From contig NW_024104351.1 in assembly GCF_003945595.2 (NCBI RefSeq), positions 744,001 to 808,000 of the forward strand: a DNA stretch of 64,000 bases, given 5' to 3'. How positions within the stretch are numbered: position 1 is the first letter of the stretch; each line of letters starts with the position of its first letter. Shown one piece after another: positions 22,601 to 35,558 of the stretch. This DNA comes from Pipra filicauda (taxonomy: Eukaryota; Chordata; Aves; Passeriformes; Pipridae). Under the pieces are notes generated by a model. It was not told where the DNA came from and made no database searches. It worked only from the letters and a program-made list of their open reading frames with translations. Both the position numbers and the translations under genes were made by a program.

Positions 22601-25600
22601 TACTTGGATGTCAGTTTACCAGCCTTATGTAATTATTTTATTAAGAAAATAAGGGGAGAAAAGAGCCTCAGCCTGTTTAGTGAAGGGAAGAAGCCAATGT
22701 ATAACAAGATGCAGTTCTTGTATGTAACCATTTTACTCCAATGAAGAACTTACTAGATACCTTACTTTATTATATCTCAGGGAAGTGTTACTTATAGCAG
22801 TGAATAAAAGCAGTAGTATCTTTGCTCACTAATGTGTGGCAAAAGGTGCTTCTCATGGTTTTTGTGCTAAAGTATTTAGGGGTCAGTAGTTCCACTGAAA
22901 TAACATATGTGCACACCCTATCACTTACCAAAGGGCACTTGTAGCCTCTCCTGTTTCCCAGGCTGCTCTTTTTCTCAGCTCAATACTGCTCCCATGTCCT
23001 CAGGGGACCTTCTTGATAACCTACACTATTCTGCTTCCAGTTTCTCTGCTTGTCCTATCACTGTGGTGTCAGGCTAGGACAAATGGATTCGGTTTACAGA
23101 GTATAGTGCAGTTGCAGGCAGTAAGGAGAGGTTGGATGCTAGAAGAGAGAAGGGGAATTGTGGCTAACCACAGCATTAGGAAGATTTTGGTACAAATGTG
23201 CAGTAAATTCATAATTGAGGAGGCAGAAATAAAATATTTACAATCAAATACGTGCATTCTTGTCCTCTTTACAATGCTTTTTGTATATTTAATTCCACTC
23301 ATCCTCTGCTTTAAAATGCCAAAAGCAGCTGTGCACCAAAGAGCACATCATCTGGAGAGTTACGCCTTACTGCATCTAAAATGTCCTTTTCTGTAGGCAA
23401 GAAACAAGATCCATTTGTTATTCTGTGTTTCTGTTCAAGTCTAAATACTGCTGGTGCAGTGCATAGTTTCCCAGAGTCACGGGGTCCACTGTGTCAGAAT
23501 GCGTGTGATCAGTGTGACTCAAGAATGACATGGGACAGCAGGACCTGGGAGTGAAGTTGGTAGCATTGACTTTACTGCTTGTAAAACAAATTTAGGCTTT
23601 GTGACTTGAGCTCAGAATTTTATTTCCCACACTACAGAGAACAGAACCGTAAATTACTCTAGATTCAGGACTACTGATAGCACTTCTGCATGATCCCTTT
23701 TCCTCAGCCCTCAACAAGAGCTTTTGTATTATTCCTGTTCAGTTTGGCTGTTGACTGTGGGCTGTTCACCAGCAAGTGTAGTGCAGGAGTTTGCAATCTG
23801 AGCACCTCTATATACTATGTTCTGAAATGAATGGTGACTAATTTTAAGCCCTGTGAATTTCAAATATGCCACTGGAAATGATATAATACACTCTCATTTG
23901 CCATAGCAATGTGCAGCCTGCTTATTTTCAGGACTTCCTTTGTAGATGTGCATGGAGAAGCTATGATTTATGATTTGGGTCTGCTGCTGGATTATCAAAA
24001 TCCAGGTATTGATTATAGAACCGTTTGAAATAACTTCTTGATCAGTGAGTCTTCAACTTCTTTTATGGCTAAATGATGAAAAACCACATCCATTCCTGTC
24101 CAGTTAAAGAAACTACCTTTGACACTCTTCCTGATGTTCAGCCTACTTATTTTAGAAATAACAAAAGACTGTAATGGAGTAATTGACATTGATGTCCTTG
24201 GGTTTTGTTTATGCTTCCAGTTTGCTTTGCTATAACATGGAGAATTCAGGGCTCCAACCTCTGTTCAAATGGTGAGGTTTCATACTGAGTTTCGTAGATG
24301 TGCCAGCACTGGACAGCCCTATCTAATTCTGTCCTGCTGCTAACATGCTGGCACAGCAATATAGGGAAGTAGGCAAAGCTACTGTAAGGCAGAACTACAG
24401 AGATACTGTAAAGTGAATGCAGGGGAGGAAGGCTGGGGTTCCTGTAATATCTTAGGGGGGTTTTGAATAATCCCCTTGTTCCAAGGGAATAACTTGTGCA
24501 GGTTTTAACATTTACTCCTCTTAACACAGTTCAATAAGCTTATCAAGGAGTTAGAGCTGCCACACTATTAGCCCTTGAATGGGGCAACTGTGCATTTTCT
24601 GCAGGACACAGAGTATGTTGGGGGTTTGGAATTGCTTTTCAATCTCATTGTGATTCTAGACTCTTAGAAGTAACCAGAAAGACTTAGTCCTTCATTTGGC
24701 ATCTGGAGGTCCCTCATGACCTGCATTACAGCATATAGAAAAATTTTGCAGACTATTGACTAACCAGAGAGCTCACACAAAAAATATTTGATCCACTGGT
24801 ACCACATAATAATTGTTAACACTTCTCCAAATGAGGCTTTTGTTCTGTGGATTTTTAGTAGCTGTGACTGACTAGCACAGCAATGAAGAAGCTACTATTT
24901 GAGTAAGTGGTAGAAGACATATATAATCAAGCCAGCTCTTATAACTGAAACTAGCCCCTCTCCTAGCTTAAAATAAACTGTATTTGTTCTGCTACCTGCT
25001 GCAGGTCGTTACACCAACAGCATTAGGAAAGCATCAGCGCTACAGCAGCCAGCTGCCCATAGCCAGGCTTCTGCCACAAACTGATCGAATTCTGCATTAG
25101 TGTAAAGTTCTTTCTCTATTAACCTTCCCTTAGGAAAGGGGAAACACGACCTCCATCGTAGTTAGCTTACACAGCCTTCCATGTAAGCCAAAGAATGGAA
25201 AGTGTCAGGGGTGCTAGGGGTGCTTGCAGCAGCATCATACGTATTTGCTATTAGCAGGGAAAAGTTAGTCTGCTCTCAGATTTTGGCAAGGGGACAAAAA
25301 CCTATGTCTAAAAATGTACTTAGAATGAATTAAATTTCACGCAACTGTGACCACACAGTAGGTAAAGTAGTAAAATGGTGGTGATGATGGAAAATATGAC
25401 TCATCATAAAGTTGCATTAACAATGAATAAAATTATCCTTTAACATAAACTGAGGTTCTTAAGTGCCTTGTTTTAAAAATGTGTTTGTTTGTTTATTGCT
25501 CTGTAGCTTGTAACAACTGTGTTATTTCACCTACCAGCACACTCCAGCAGTTTTGTCTGAAATAGCATTTTCACTCAAAGTAGGGGTTTTTTTTAAGAAA

Positions 25601-27960
25601 AGAGAAGATGAAATCAAAAAACAACTCTGAGACACTGAGTCACTGCACTTGTTTTACTAAGTGGCTTGAATCAGAACATGAAAAAAAACCTGAAAAATAG
25701 AAATGCTTTGAATTTTCACTTTGAAATGACCTGTCTCAAATTTTATTTTTTTTTTAATTTTCCCTTTTCCATTTGGAACTGGAACATAGAGTGCCCTTTG
25801 AGTTATCAGGGCAGCACAGACCAGGCACACAGCCAGAGAGGGTAGAACTCTTGCTTGTTCTTCCCTGCTGCACATCCCTTTTCCCAAATCCATTTGATCT
25901 GAGTTTAGCAGGTCCCTGTGGATTGATTCTCACTGCTGCCAGAGCATGTTTCTTTTCTTGATTTCTTCTTAGAAATACTGACTCAACAAGTTTCTATAAT
26001 CATAAAGCGTCAGGCTCTGTATTTTTCTGTGTGATTAGAAATGTTCTGTTTTCTGTATGCTTTGAGAACTGTAGGAAGCTGGTCCCTACACTTTCTGTGT
26101 AACCCAAGGTGGGTTCTGAACAAGCACCGAGCAGCCTCTCAGACTTGCTGCTCTTGACGTGGGAGCTGCAGTGGCAGCCTTGCTCTCCAGGTGACTCCTA
26201 CCCCAGGGATGCCTTGCTCCAGCAGATCTCAAGCAGCACCTCAGATTAAGGAGCTGTGTGAGCAACACCCAAATCATCTCCCTTGTTAAACTCATCATGG
26301 CTAGGCTTCGCGAATGAAGATTTGAGAAGGATTCTATCCATGCTTGCTGCAAGCACACTGATGGCTAAAAAGGCCAATGCGAGATAGACAAGTCCAGTTA
26401 CAAAAGGCACAGCAGAAAGTCTTCTTAGGTAGTATTGGCAAGACACGGTTCTTTCTGCGTTCTCTTTTCTCCTCAAGAATAATTCTGTGTGTGTTCTCAA
26501 GCAGCAGCCTGTTAAACTGAAGTGCAAATAAAAGGCTGTAGCTCCTTCATGGAGCTATCTCTCAAACAAGGCAGCTGCAGAAACTTCTTAGAGTCTATAA
26601 TGTTTGATCAATGACATTTACTTTTAAAAAAAAACAACTTAAACAATACTGTATTGCTGGATAATGGAAGTCATATTCAGCATTCCCAAATATCATCAGC
26701 TATCTTTCTTGCTTTCTTCAACATCTTGCTGCCTTGCAGAGAAATTGTTTGATAAGCAAACAGAAGAGCAAGTTATTGTAGGTGCAGAGGCTGAGGAAAG
26801 GGATCTGGGAAAGACATTCCTACCTCTTTCCTCTGCCAAACCTTTCCAGCTCTTCAATACTGGACCTCTTTTCTCCTCACAAAACGATCTTAAATGGAGA
26901 AGTAGGGATTTATTCATGTAGCTCATAGCAATTACAAGGTAACTATTATATAAATTTGGTGGGATTTTTTTCCTTTTTTTTTTTAATGGGGTCTTTCGCA
27001 AAGGAGTTTTGAGCATATGTTGGCTTCCTGCTCAAGCGTCATATATTCCTTAGAAAAAAAAAAGAAAAGGGTCTGCTTTTTTTAAGGCCAAGTGTTTTAT
27101 ATAGCTAAGTTAAGACATGCCTGAAAAGGCTGTGGTTATTCTCCCGTCTGAGCTTATTTCTTATTTTCTGCCCTCCTGTTTGTAACATTTAGCACATAAC
27201 ACTTTAAACATGCTGCTTATTTCTGTGTTTTCTGGTTGTGTATCTCCTACCACCATTAGTTTCTTTGGAACACTGAATTCAAAAGTGGACATTGCTTTCC
27301 TCCTCTTCCTCAAGTATTCTTGCAGATGTTGCTGTAAATCAATTGTAGGGCTCACACAGCATTTGGCTGCCTGACAAATGTGCCATAATAACACAGCTCA
27401 GTAAAATGTGGAATTTCTGAGGTACTGCTTGTAACTTTCTCAATACTGTTGTAAATTCCTGTCCGTGTTAGCACAGGTGGAAACATAATCATAAATAATT
27501 TGCGCGTGTGTGTGTGTGTGCCTGTGTGCACATGTGTGAGTTGAGGGTGGGTAGTAGGGGTTGCATGTACTTATTCTTTTTAAAGCATAGGTGGTTCTCC
27601 TAGGTGGTTCACCACTTCCATGATTTAATTCAGCTACTTGAAGCAAATTAAAAAAAGAAATACTCTCATTTAAATCAAAATAATCTTGCTAACAAAGTTT
27701 TAGAGAGAGAATGTGTGCACACAAATTGAAGCAAGGAGGCTGTGGTGGCTGTAGGTAGGAGCCAGCCCTAGGAAGCCATGACAAGCTTAACAGCAGCCCT
27801 TCAGGTAATGATTACAGAGCTATTTCAGGAACCCACCATGAGCTTCTGCTTCTGAGAGGTCTAAGCTGAGCTACTCTTTGTCTTCAAGAGAAATCAGCAG
27901 TGAACTGGAATGCTGTGCTGATAGTTTGCAGTGCTGGGTAGGGATGGGAATGTGCGTTGT
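19651..27960. other. Intergenic, 8.3 kb downstream of LRIG3
   Basis: No gene or transposon recognised with confidence. It contains AT-rich blocks with TAATTA-type motifs (20.88-21.60 kb), and minus-strand open frames near 26.25-26.53 and 27.16-27.39 kb that look mildly coding-like but match nothing I know. A short GT repeat lies near 27.51 kb. Confidence 0.5.
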
Positions 27961-27967
27961 CCCAAGA

Positions 27968-28603
27968 TCTCAACAAATTAGGAGACCTCTACAAATTAAA
28001 GGCCTGGGCAATCAGCAACCATATGAAGTTCAACAAGGGGAAGTGCTGGATTCTGCACCTTGGGTGGGGCAACCCTGGATGTTTGTACAGACTGGGGAAT
28101 GAGATGCTGGAAAGCAGTGCCATGACAGGGGGCCTGGGGGTCCTGATCAATGGCAAGTTGAACATGAGTCAGCAGTGCCCTGGCAGCCAGGAGGGCCAAC
28201 TGTGTTCTGGGGGGCATCAGGCAAAGCATCACCAGCTGGTTGAAGGAGGGGATTGTCCTGTTCTGCTCTGCACTGATGTGGCCTTACCTTGAATGTTGTT
28301 TGCAGTTTTGGGCACTGCAATATAAGAAAGGGATGGGCACTGATCTCTTCTCTGTGTGACTATTGACAGGACCAGGACCCAAGGGAAGTGCCTGAAGTTG
28401 TGTCAGGGGAGGTTTAGGTTGGATATGGCAAAAAGGATCTTACCCCAGAGGGTGTTTAGGCACTGGAATGGGCTCCCCAGAGAAGTGGTCACAGCATCAA
28501 ACCTGAGAAAGTTCAAGAAGCATTTGGACAATAGTCTCAGGCACATGGTGTCTAGATTCTTCAGGCAGGGCTAAGAGTTGGACTCGATGATCCTTGTGGG
28601 TCC
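27968..28603 (+). mobile_element. CR1 LINE, 3' end of ORF2 and 3' tail
   Basis: Sense-orientation CR1. Translated pieces include NHMKFNKGKCWILHLGWGNP, the late part of the reverse-transcriptase ORF, then [20 protein letters not shown]. It ends with a TTGGACTCGATGATCCTTGT block just before the expected CR1 3' end. The terminal 8-bp repeats are absent, and the ORF is frameshifted and broken, so the copy is dead. The 5' boundary is approximate. Confidence 0.85.
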
Positions 28604-28725
28604 TGCTCTGCTCTGCACTGGTACAACCTCATCTTGAATATTGTGTGCAGTTTTGGGCACCACAATACAAGAAAGTTATTAAATGTTAGAGAGTGTCCAA
28701 AAGAGGGCAATGAAGATGGTTTCTG
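28604..28725 (+). mobile_element. Second CR1 fragment abutting the first
   Basis: This segment (CTGCTCTGCTCTGCACTGG, then CAGTTTTGGGCACCACAATA) repeats the part of CR1 already seen at about 28258-28335, which lies upstream of the 3' end in a normal element. It sits directly after the first copy's truncated end in the same orientation, so two CR1 pieces are joined out of order. Confidence 0.75.
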
Positions 28726-31700
28726 TGATCTTTTTCTGTTTTGTTTTGTGATCAATTCCAAGAGGCAAGATGTTTGGATATGTTTAGGAATTCAGCTAAT
28801 CCTACTGAATGGTCCATGCTGACAAGGCAGCCCCCATCCAGCCTGCCTGGCTGTGTCAATCATGCTGCCTCCTTGGTGGGAACTAGCTTTTCACCTGAAT
28901 ACATGCTGAGCCTGGAAAGGAGTTAGATCATCCTTTCCCCAAAAATAAGTAGTGTCTGACTGTTTCCTTTGAATCCATGAGTGTAAGAATACTCAGAAGT
29001 TGTTACACAATAGCTGAGGGCAAAACATTTGGAGGAATCTTAGAATTTAATGAGCGGTTCTTCTGAACTACCTGGGAGGAAAGCCAGGGAGAAAATCTGA
29101 GAACACTGATTTTAGAAGTATTGCCTCTTCTTACATTGAATGGTAAGAAGTATAACTGCTTAGCAACCAAATAATAAGGTCACCATTGAAACCTCTTTTC
29201 TAAGCTATTATGTCAATCATCACAACGGAAACATGATTTTAATACCAACTTACACTACATAATAATATTTATAGAGCACAGGTATGGTGACTAACGAGCT
29301 GCAGACAAAGCTAGTGTTAAAAGAATGTTTTCGCAGTTACAGACTTTAAGATCAGGTGTTTCTAAGGTAAAAATGAGTATTTGGCCTTGTCAATGTCTTC
29401 ATGTACATTCTGTCTTTAGCTACTTGGAAACAAAAAATTTCCTAAATCTGGTCATGTATGTATATTGTGTTTTCACTTCTTGTATTTCAGATACAGTCCA
29501 CCCACTGAATGCAACAAGATTTTCAACAGATAAAGATTATTAAAATTTAAAATTTGTGGAATAAATCAGGTATCTTAATTGAAAAACTAAAGAGAAAGTA
29601 TTTGATTTTTTCCCCCTGGTTTATCATTATTTGTGTTTATACCAGCATTTACCAAAAAGAGCATGTTTAAACTTAGGTTCTCTTATCTATCAAAGTATTT
29701 GATTTTAGGAAAAACTTGTAATTCTATTCTCAACAGACTTCAAAATCTGCCTACTTTTAAAAATTATTACCCTGCATGTTGCAAAATGGCATACTTAAAA
29801 ACTAGATACTGTAGAACTTAAAACAGAATTATCCAAAAGGTGATCAAATATAGTAATTTCCCTTAAGTGGTGAAGTGGTGGCTTCTTGTTACTGCTGCTG
29901 TTCTCTGGGCTCTTTTTTATGTCAATGCTGAGAAGCCACACAAGACTAGCTTCCACCTGGTGAGACTCCTGCCTTGAACCTCAAGCTTTCACAGAAAAGT
30001 CAAGGGCTACAGTATGAACATGATGTTGTGGGGTAGCTTGTTTCTTTTTTTTTAGGAGCTTAGAGTCAATAGATGTTGAGGGGAGCAAATATAGGAAAAT
30101 AGAGAGAGACTGACTAGAGAGAAGTGTGTGGGAGGGATGTAAGAAGTGGACCATGTAAAATGCATGAACTGGGAGGAACAGGGATGATTAACTACATAAA
30201 AACTCAAAGTCCAAACAAATCAGCAGAAAGAGTCTGACTGGCTCCTCTCTGCAGCTGTCACTGTAGCCTGGAGATTGGGTAGAGCAAGAAGGAGAAGAGA
30301 AAGTTGGACATTTGTCCTGCTGCCACAAAGAGGGTCTGCTCTGCACGTTTTGAGCTATTTGGAACAAAGTTAAATTGGTTTGTTCTGTCAGAGATCATCA
30401 CATAAACTACTTTCACTGTCTTATATTAGCACCACTCAACCCACACTCCTTAAAGACACATCTTCAGGTGCACCATTAAAAGCCCACGCTGTGCAGTCTG
30501 GTGAGTTCAGAGGAGGCTTTAACTCATATAAGCAGATACATGTGGTAGTTACGACTCAGGTTCTTCCTGATTCCTTTTAGCCTCTGGTAACTGTCTTGGT
30601 TTCTTGTAGGCTCAATGGATAAGTGATAAGTATCTCAGGAGACGGAGATGCTTTTACCTACATGTCTTGGAAACCCATCTGAGGAGGAGCTGCACTGCTG
30701 TTCAAGGCTGCCCACACTTCTGCTGACAACCTCAGACAACAGATTAAATTGAAAGACTTGTGGCCAGGTAGGGGTAGGTCAGTGCATCTTGTGATATGAC
30801 AATATTTGTTCCTCACTAGGAATGAAAAAAAACCAGTTCAGCTGACTTCAGAAAGCTCCAAACAGGGTTTATAAAAGCTGCAAACAAAAAAACCCCAGAT
30901 ATTTAACAGATATTTAATTGTAATCTGTGGTGCATCGGATATTGAAGCTGAGATCATTAACATGGCTTTAACATTAACCTTTTCTGCCGACTTTAAACGC
31001 TCATAGGAATGGAAGACAAGAGGACTAGGCATAGTCAGAGTTTGGTCTGTTTTGCCAATACTATGACAAATAAATTATTGCAGAAAGTGTTCCTCTGGAA
31101 AAGCCATCTGGGTTTCCTCCTTCAATCCACTTAGAAAGGTCTGCTAAAACCTGCTTGCTCACTAAGGTAGGAATCTCTTTCTAATTTGCAGCCCAAGTTT
31201 ACTCAGATTACGTATTGGCTCTTTGGAATAACAGCTTTCAGTTGCTGAAGGTGGATGGAACAGTACCCAATATGGAGATTCTAATGTTTTTATAAAGACC
31301 AAGCATATTCCTTCTCAACCTTTCTCTTGCTGGGCTCAAAAAGCCAAATTTCTGTACTTTCCTTTGAATATCCCTTGCCTTTTCTTTAATCAGTTGTACC
31401 CATTTTGGGCATCTGTTTCTTCTAAATTTATAAATCTAACCAAAGATCACTGTAAATAAACAATGAAAATAATTTGAAAAATTAGCTTTATTCAAAACTT
31501 TGAGTTAAATATTGACTCTTCCCCAAGAGAAGGAAGAAAAGAGTGAATCTAGGTATATCCTTCATGTTTAATTAAAGACCCCTTGTGGAGTCCACTAAAC
31601 CTATAATGTAGCCCCACCAAATTCTGCAGACTACAAGAGCTAATGTAGCTCCAGGAAGGAAGAAATCAATTTCTGTTGAGCAGAATCACAAAAAGATTCT

Positions 31701-33300
31701 GTCTTGTTCTAAAACAAGTCAAGTTACAATGAGTGCAAGTTGGCCTGGTGGGAAGTCAGTGGTAATATTTCTATTTAAATTAGGATTTTATTAGTGTTCT
31801 AGCAGTTAAATATAGGACAATTGCAGGGGCTGTTTACAGTGAAAGTGTTTGGATCTTTCTATTAAAATGATCTAATCTTTCATTAGTGCAGCAAGCAATC
31901 GATTGGCACTTACAACTAATGGAAATAAATCAATTTGATCAACATTCAAAATGTGTCACTTCTCATAAACCTGTTTTTTAATGAAAAGCAAGAACATATT
32001 CTGGCACTTCAGTTTGTCTGATCTCCATTCTGACTGCAATGAATGTTAGTTGTTTAACATTGAATAATTTTAACTACACTGTACCAATTTATATTTCTAG
32101 ATTTAAACTTGAAATGACATATACAGAAGAAAGCAGTGAAAGAAAAAAAGCAAAGCCTCAACTTTCCTGAGAAAGTAACTAAGCAAATGAAGTCATACTC
32201 AGACCATCTACATGTCCAGCATTGTTGATGCTCACTTCAATACTTAGTGGTCTTGTTTTCCTTGCTTATCTCCCTTTTGCTTTCTGAGCGTAAACTGAGA
32301 TAAACTGTGAAAGAAACATGGCCTTTTATAAATTTATAATTGCCTGAATTATAAACTTCATGTGGGAATGGTTACCTTGCTGCTATGCTCAGATATTTAT
32401 GAAATGCCTCTCTCTCTGTCTGTGTCCTGACACGAAGACCAAGCAGGAGAAGCAGGTTATTCTTCGAAAGGGTCATTCCTTCAGTAAGCAGAGACAGCCC
32501 CACAGCCGTCTGCAGAGATTTCCCCAGTGACGGGTTATTTCACCCCTCAAGTCCAGCTTTGGGCACCAGATGCTTATTTTTTCCTGTGATTCCTCACACT
32601 CCTCACGATTTCACAAATAGGGCAGGTGGCTTTGCTATGCAGGATGAATCTGCATTAGCTCAATAGGTGCTTACTTCTAACTTCACTTTTGGTTTGACTT
32701 TTGCTTTTGTGTATTTGCTGAAGGATTTTGCCCTTATGTATTGTGCAGCCAGCATCATCTAAAGAGAATTAGTTTTCTTACAACAGAATGCTTAGTTCCC
32801 CATTAATACTTCCTTAATGGAAAAGGTTGTTCAAACCCCTCATCAGCTGAGCACAAAAGCACCTAGAGACAGAAGAAAATGTACAAATTAAAAAGCAAAT
32901 TTAAGTCTTTTACCTTTTTCATGCATCCTATCATTCCTGAAACACTTGGCAAGAGTGCTTTAAGGGTAGCATCGTCATCCACACCTTGAAGAGACTGGCT
33001 GAGCCCATGGCCTAGACAAGCCTTTGGAAATGCCTGTGTTTCTCTAATGGCAATGAAATGTACTTATGACAGAGACCTAGGAAAACATCTTGGTTAGCAA
33101 GAATCACTTCTGGGCTTTTGCTTTGCATTGCTCTTCTCATGATGAAGAGACTACTTTATCACTAACAAATATTCAAAAATGTATTCACATATGAGATTCT
33201 AACAGCTAGGATTTTACTATTAAAGTGGGCGAAGAAGAACTTGTTTAAGCACCCAAATGTGAATACAGGCAGAATTTTTATCATACACCCCCCAAAGACC
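28726..33300. other. Intergenic, no gene seen
   Basis: AT-rich sequence with only short open frames. The part at about 31.76-32.10 kb is dense in TAATG/ATCGATTGG-like and forkhead-like (TGTTTAC) words and could be conserved non-coding sequence, but this cannot be tested here. Confidence 0.45.
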
Positions 33301-33303
33301 TTG

Positions 33304-33329
33304 ACTAGTTATGACTTCACATAACTAGT
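33304..33329. repeat. Perfect 10-bp hairpin at the edge of the 199-bp copy 1
   Basis: ACTAGTTATG at 33304-33313 and CATAACTAGT at 33320-33329 are exact reverse complements around a 6-base spacer. The left arm is only partly inside the duplicated unit and is absent from copy 2. Confidence 0.85.
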
Positions 33330-33510
33330 GCAATACGATTTGGGAATGCAAATCCTTTAAAAAATTGACAAGATTTTTTACAGAAAAAAAAATACAGAAA
33401 AAAAGTCATAGTTTTAGAACTGGAAAACAGCTACAAAACCATTTAATATATCCGGGGGAACATTTATTCAAGACAAAATAAATCAGATTACCTGAAATAA
33501 TTACATCCAA
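33312..33510 (+). repeat. 199-bp direct repeat, copy 1
   Basis: Begins TGACTTCACATAACTAGTGC and ends ACATCCAA. It matches 35559-35757 over its full length with four substitutions and no gaps (about 98% identity). It is A-rich, holding runs of 9 and 7 A, and encodes nothing recognisable. Confidence 0.95.
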
Positions 33511-34162
33511 AGACCTAATATATTCAGTCTGATTATGAATCCTGAGAGGTGAGGGCAAAGAACACGAAGAATTATAACAACACAGTAAATTAAATACAAT
33601 TTACTGCGTTGTTATAAAATGGTCCCTTATATAGGTATTTTGTAAGTTTGAATGGGAAAATGATATTTTGCAGCTGGAAAACTCTTATAACTTTATACTA
33701 CCAGACAGATAAATAAACAAAAGATAAGATGTCTTTTAAGGTACAGAATGGAAAAGAGATTAACAATTTTTTTCCAACAAAAATATTGTACAGTATTGAT
33801 AAAATCCTGAAAAAATTGTTGACCTCCTCAAATAGGTGCAGGCTGAAAAAAGTAATTTTATTTTTCTTTCTTTGTTCTAAGTTTGAATCTTTCAATTTTA
33901 GTTTCTCATAGTGAAATTTTAAGGTGCTTCCCAAGCGACATCTTCAAGTTTCCACAAATGTCCAAACGTCATTATCAGTTTGTCTCACAAACCAGAAATA
34001 TCTGATATTCTGATAAATCAAAAGCCTGTCTGTCATGTATTAGAAAGATTCACTCCATAAACTTGTACAGCAAAATGAGATTTCCACACTGGGACCCTAC
34101 AGAATGATGAGAATATCTTTATATATCTTTATTGTCTTAATATCTCAGTTTCCCTGTTCAGA

Positions 34163-34164
<2 letters not shown>

Positions 34165-34228
<64 letters not shown>
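34165..34228. repeat. 64-base uninterrupted T tract
   Basis: Sixty-four T in a row, with no interruption. Read on the minus strand it would be a poly(A) tail, but no AATAAA is visible just upstream on that strand, and no flanking target duplication was found. Exact length in the genome is uncertain because homopolymers of this size are error-prone. Confidence 0.9.
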
Positions 34229-34229
<1 letters not shown>

Positions 34230-34494
34230 AGTGAATCAACCATTTCCTTTTGTGATTAAATTCAGATATGTTTCTGGGGACAACTCTGTTCAAGGCTGTT
34301 CCCAGTGGTCAGATAGGGAAGGAGTAGCAGTAGTCCCCCTACAGAACCTTTTCACATGCCTTCAAATCAAGGTCCAGGGCTCACAACATATGCCCTTGGC
34401 ATTGCAAAGTACAATCATTGGTTTTACAGACAGTAACACAGTCCTTACATAATTTCAGGGCATTATATGTTGAAAAAAAGATGGAGGGAGGGGA

Positions 34495-34540
34495 GAAGAA
34501 AGAGAGAGAGAATGAGAAAGAGAGAGAAAGACAGAAAGGT
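34495..34540. repeat. GA-rich simple repeat
   Basis: An imperfect AGAGAG/GAAA purine tract of about 45 bp, within the unassigned DNA between the two 199-bp copies. Confidence 0.75.
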
Positions 34541-35079
34541 TGATTTGAAAAAGCTCCAGAAATAATGATGTCTTAAACTCACAGAGATGCCAAATTGAGC
34601 CTGGATGTGACCCAAGCTTATAGCTATTCTGAAGAGCTTCTGCCAGGGCTTTGTCCTGAGCAGCATGCACACAAGCCACACCGTGTCACTTGATCTAGAG
34701 CCAGGCATTGGTCCCATGGGTGGATGGCTCTGATGACTGTGTGGTGCAAAACAAGTACCGACATCTCACAAGCTGCAATTTAGGTCTTCGGCTGCTTGAA
34801 TTCACAGCCTGGTCCCAATTAGGGCATCAGTCTCCATGTGCAGGCAGGGAAGAAGGAGATGCTCTAAGCATCTATCAGTTTGGGATTATTTGGGGGGTGT
34901 TTATATCTGTTTCCACTTATTGAACAGACCTCTAAAGAAAGTATATGATTATATTTTATTCCTAATAAAGTTGTGGCTATGATCTTTATTTCCATAACAA
35001 AGACTTCTATTCAAATATGAAATGAGAAAAGAGAGGGAGAAGATTGTGAAATATCTCTAGGGAAAAAAAAGACAGGCTG

Positions 35080-35305
35080 TCCCAGCTGAGTCCCCTCTCA
35101 ACTCCTTGTGCACTCCCAGTCTCCTTGCTAGTGGATGGGGTTAGAAGCAGAAAAGGTTTGGATGATGTGAAAGCGCTGCTCAGCAGTAACTAAATCATCA
35201 GTGTGTTACCAACAGCGTTTCAGCCACAAATCTAAAACGTATTGCCCCATTAAAACTACTATGAAGAAAGTTAACTGTGTCCCAGCCAAAACCAGTACAG
35301 GAGGA
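35080..35305. mobile_element. Possible endogenous retrovirus remnant
   Basis: The wording of this stretch (CATCAGTGTGTTACCAACAG, then TACTATGAAGAAAGTTAACT and CCCAGCCAAAACCAG) resembles a segment I remember as recurrent in bird endogenous retroviruses. No LTR boundary, primer-binding site or open frame was found, and the strand is not assigned. The identification rests on memory only. Confidence 0.4.
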
Positions 35306-35558
35306 AAAGGTAGACATCATAACTGGGGAATATTTTTAAATTACCTGATACCATCCTTTTTTACTTATTTTTAAATGCCTTTCCTGTTTTATTCCATTGC
35401 AAGTTACTTAGAAGACATGCAATATGGCATCTTGCCCTTGGTAAAATCAACTATCTTTAGGGTGAGGATTTTACCTAGGAAATTTAAGGAAAAAAAATTG
35501 CATTAACATATAGAAAAAATTTTTATAGGTAAACCTGTAAGTATTTTAACCTACTCAG

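Noticed and set aside
23013..23396. 127-codon + strand open frame downstream of LRIG3
   Set aside because: The hydrophobic start looked like a signal peptide, but the rest shows no domain and the complementary strand is equally open.
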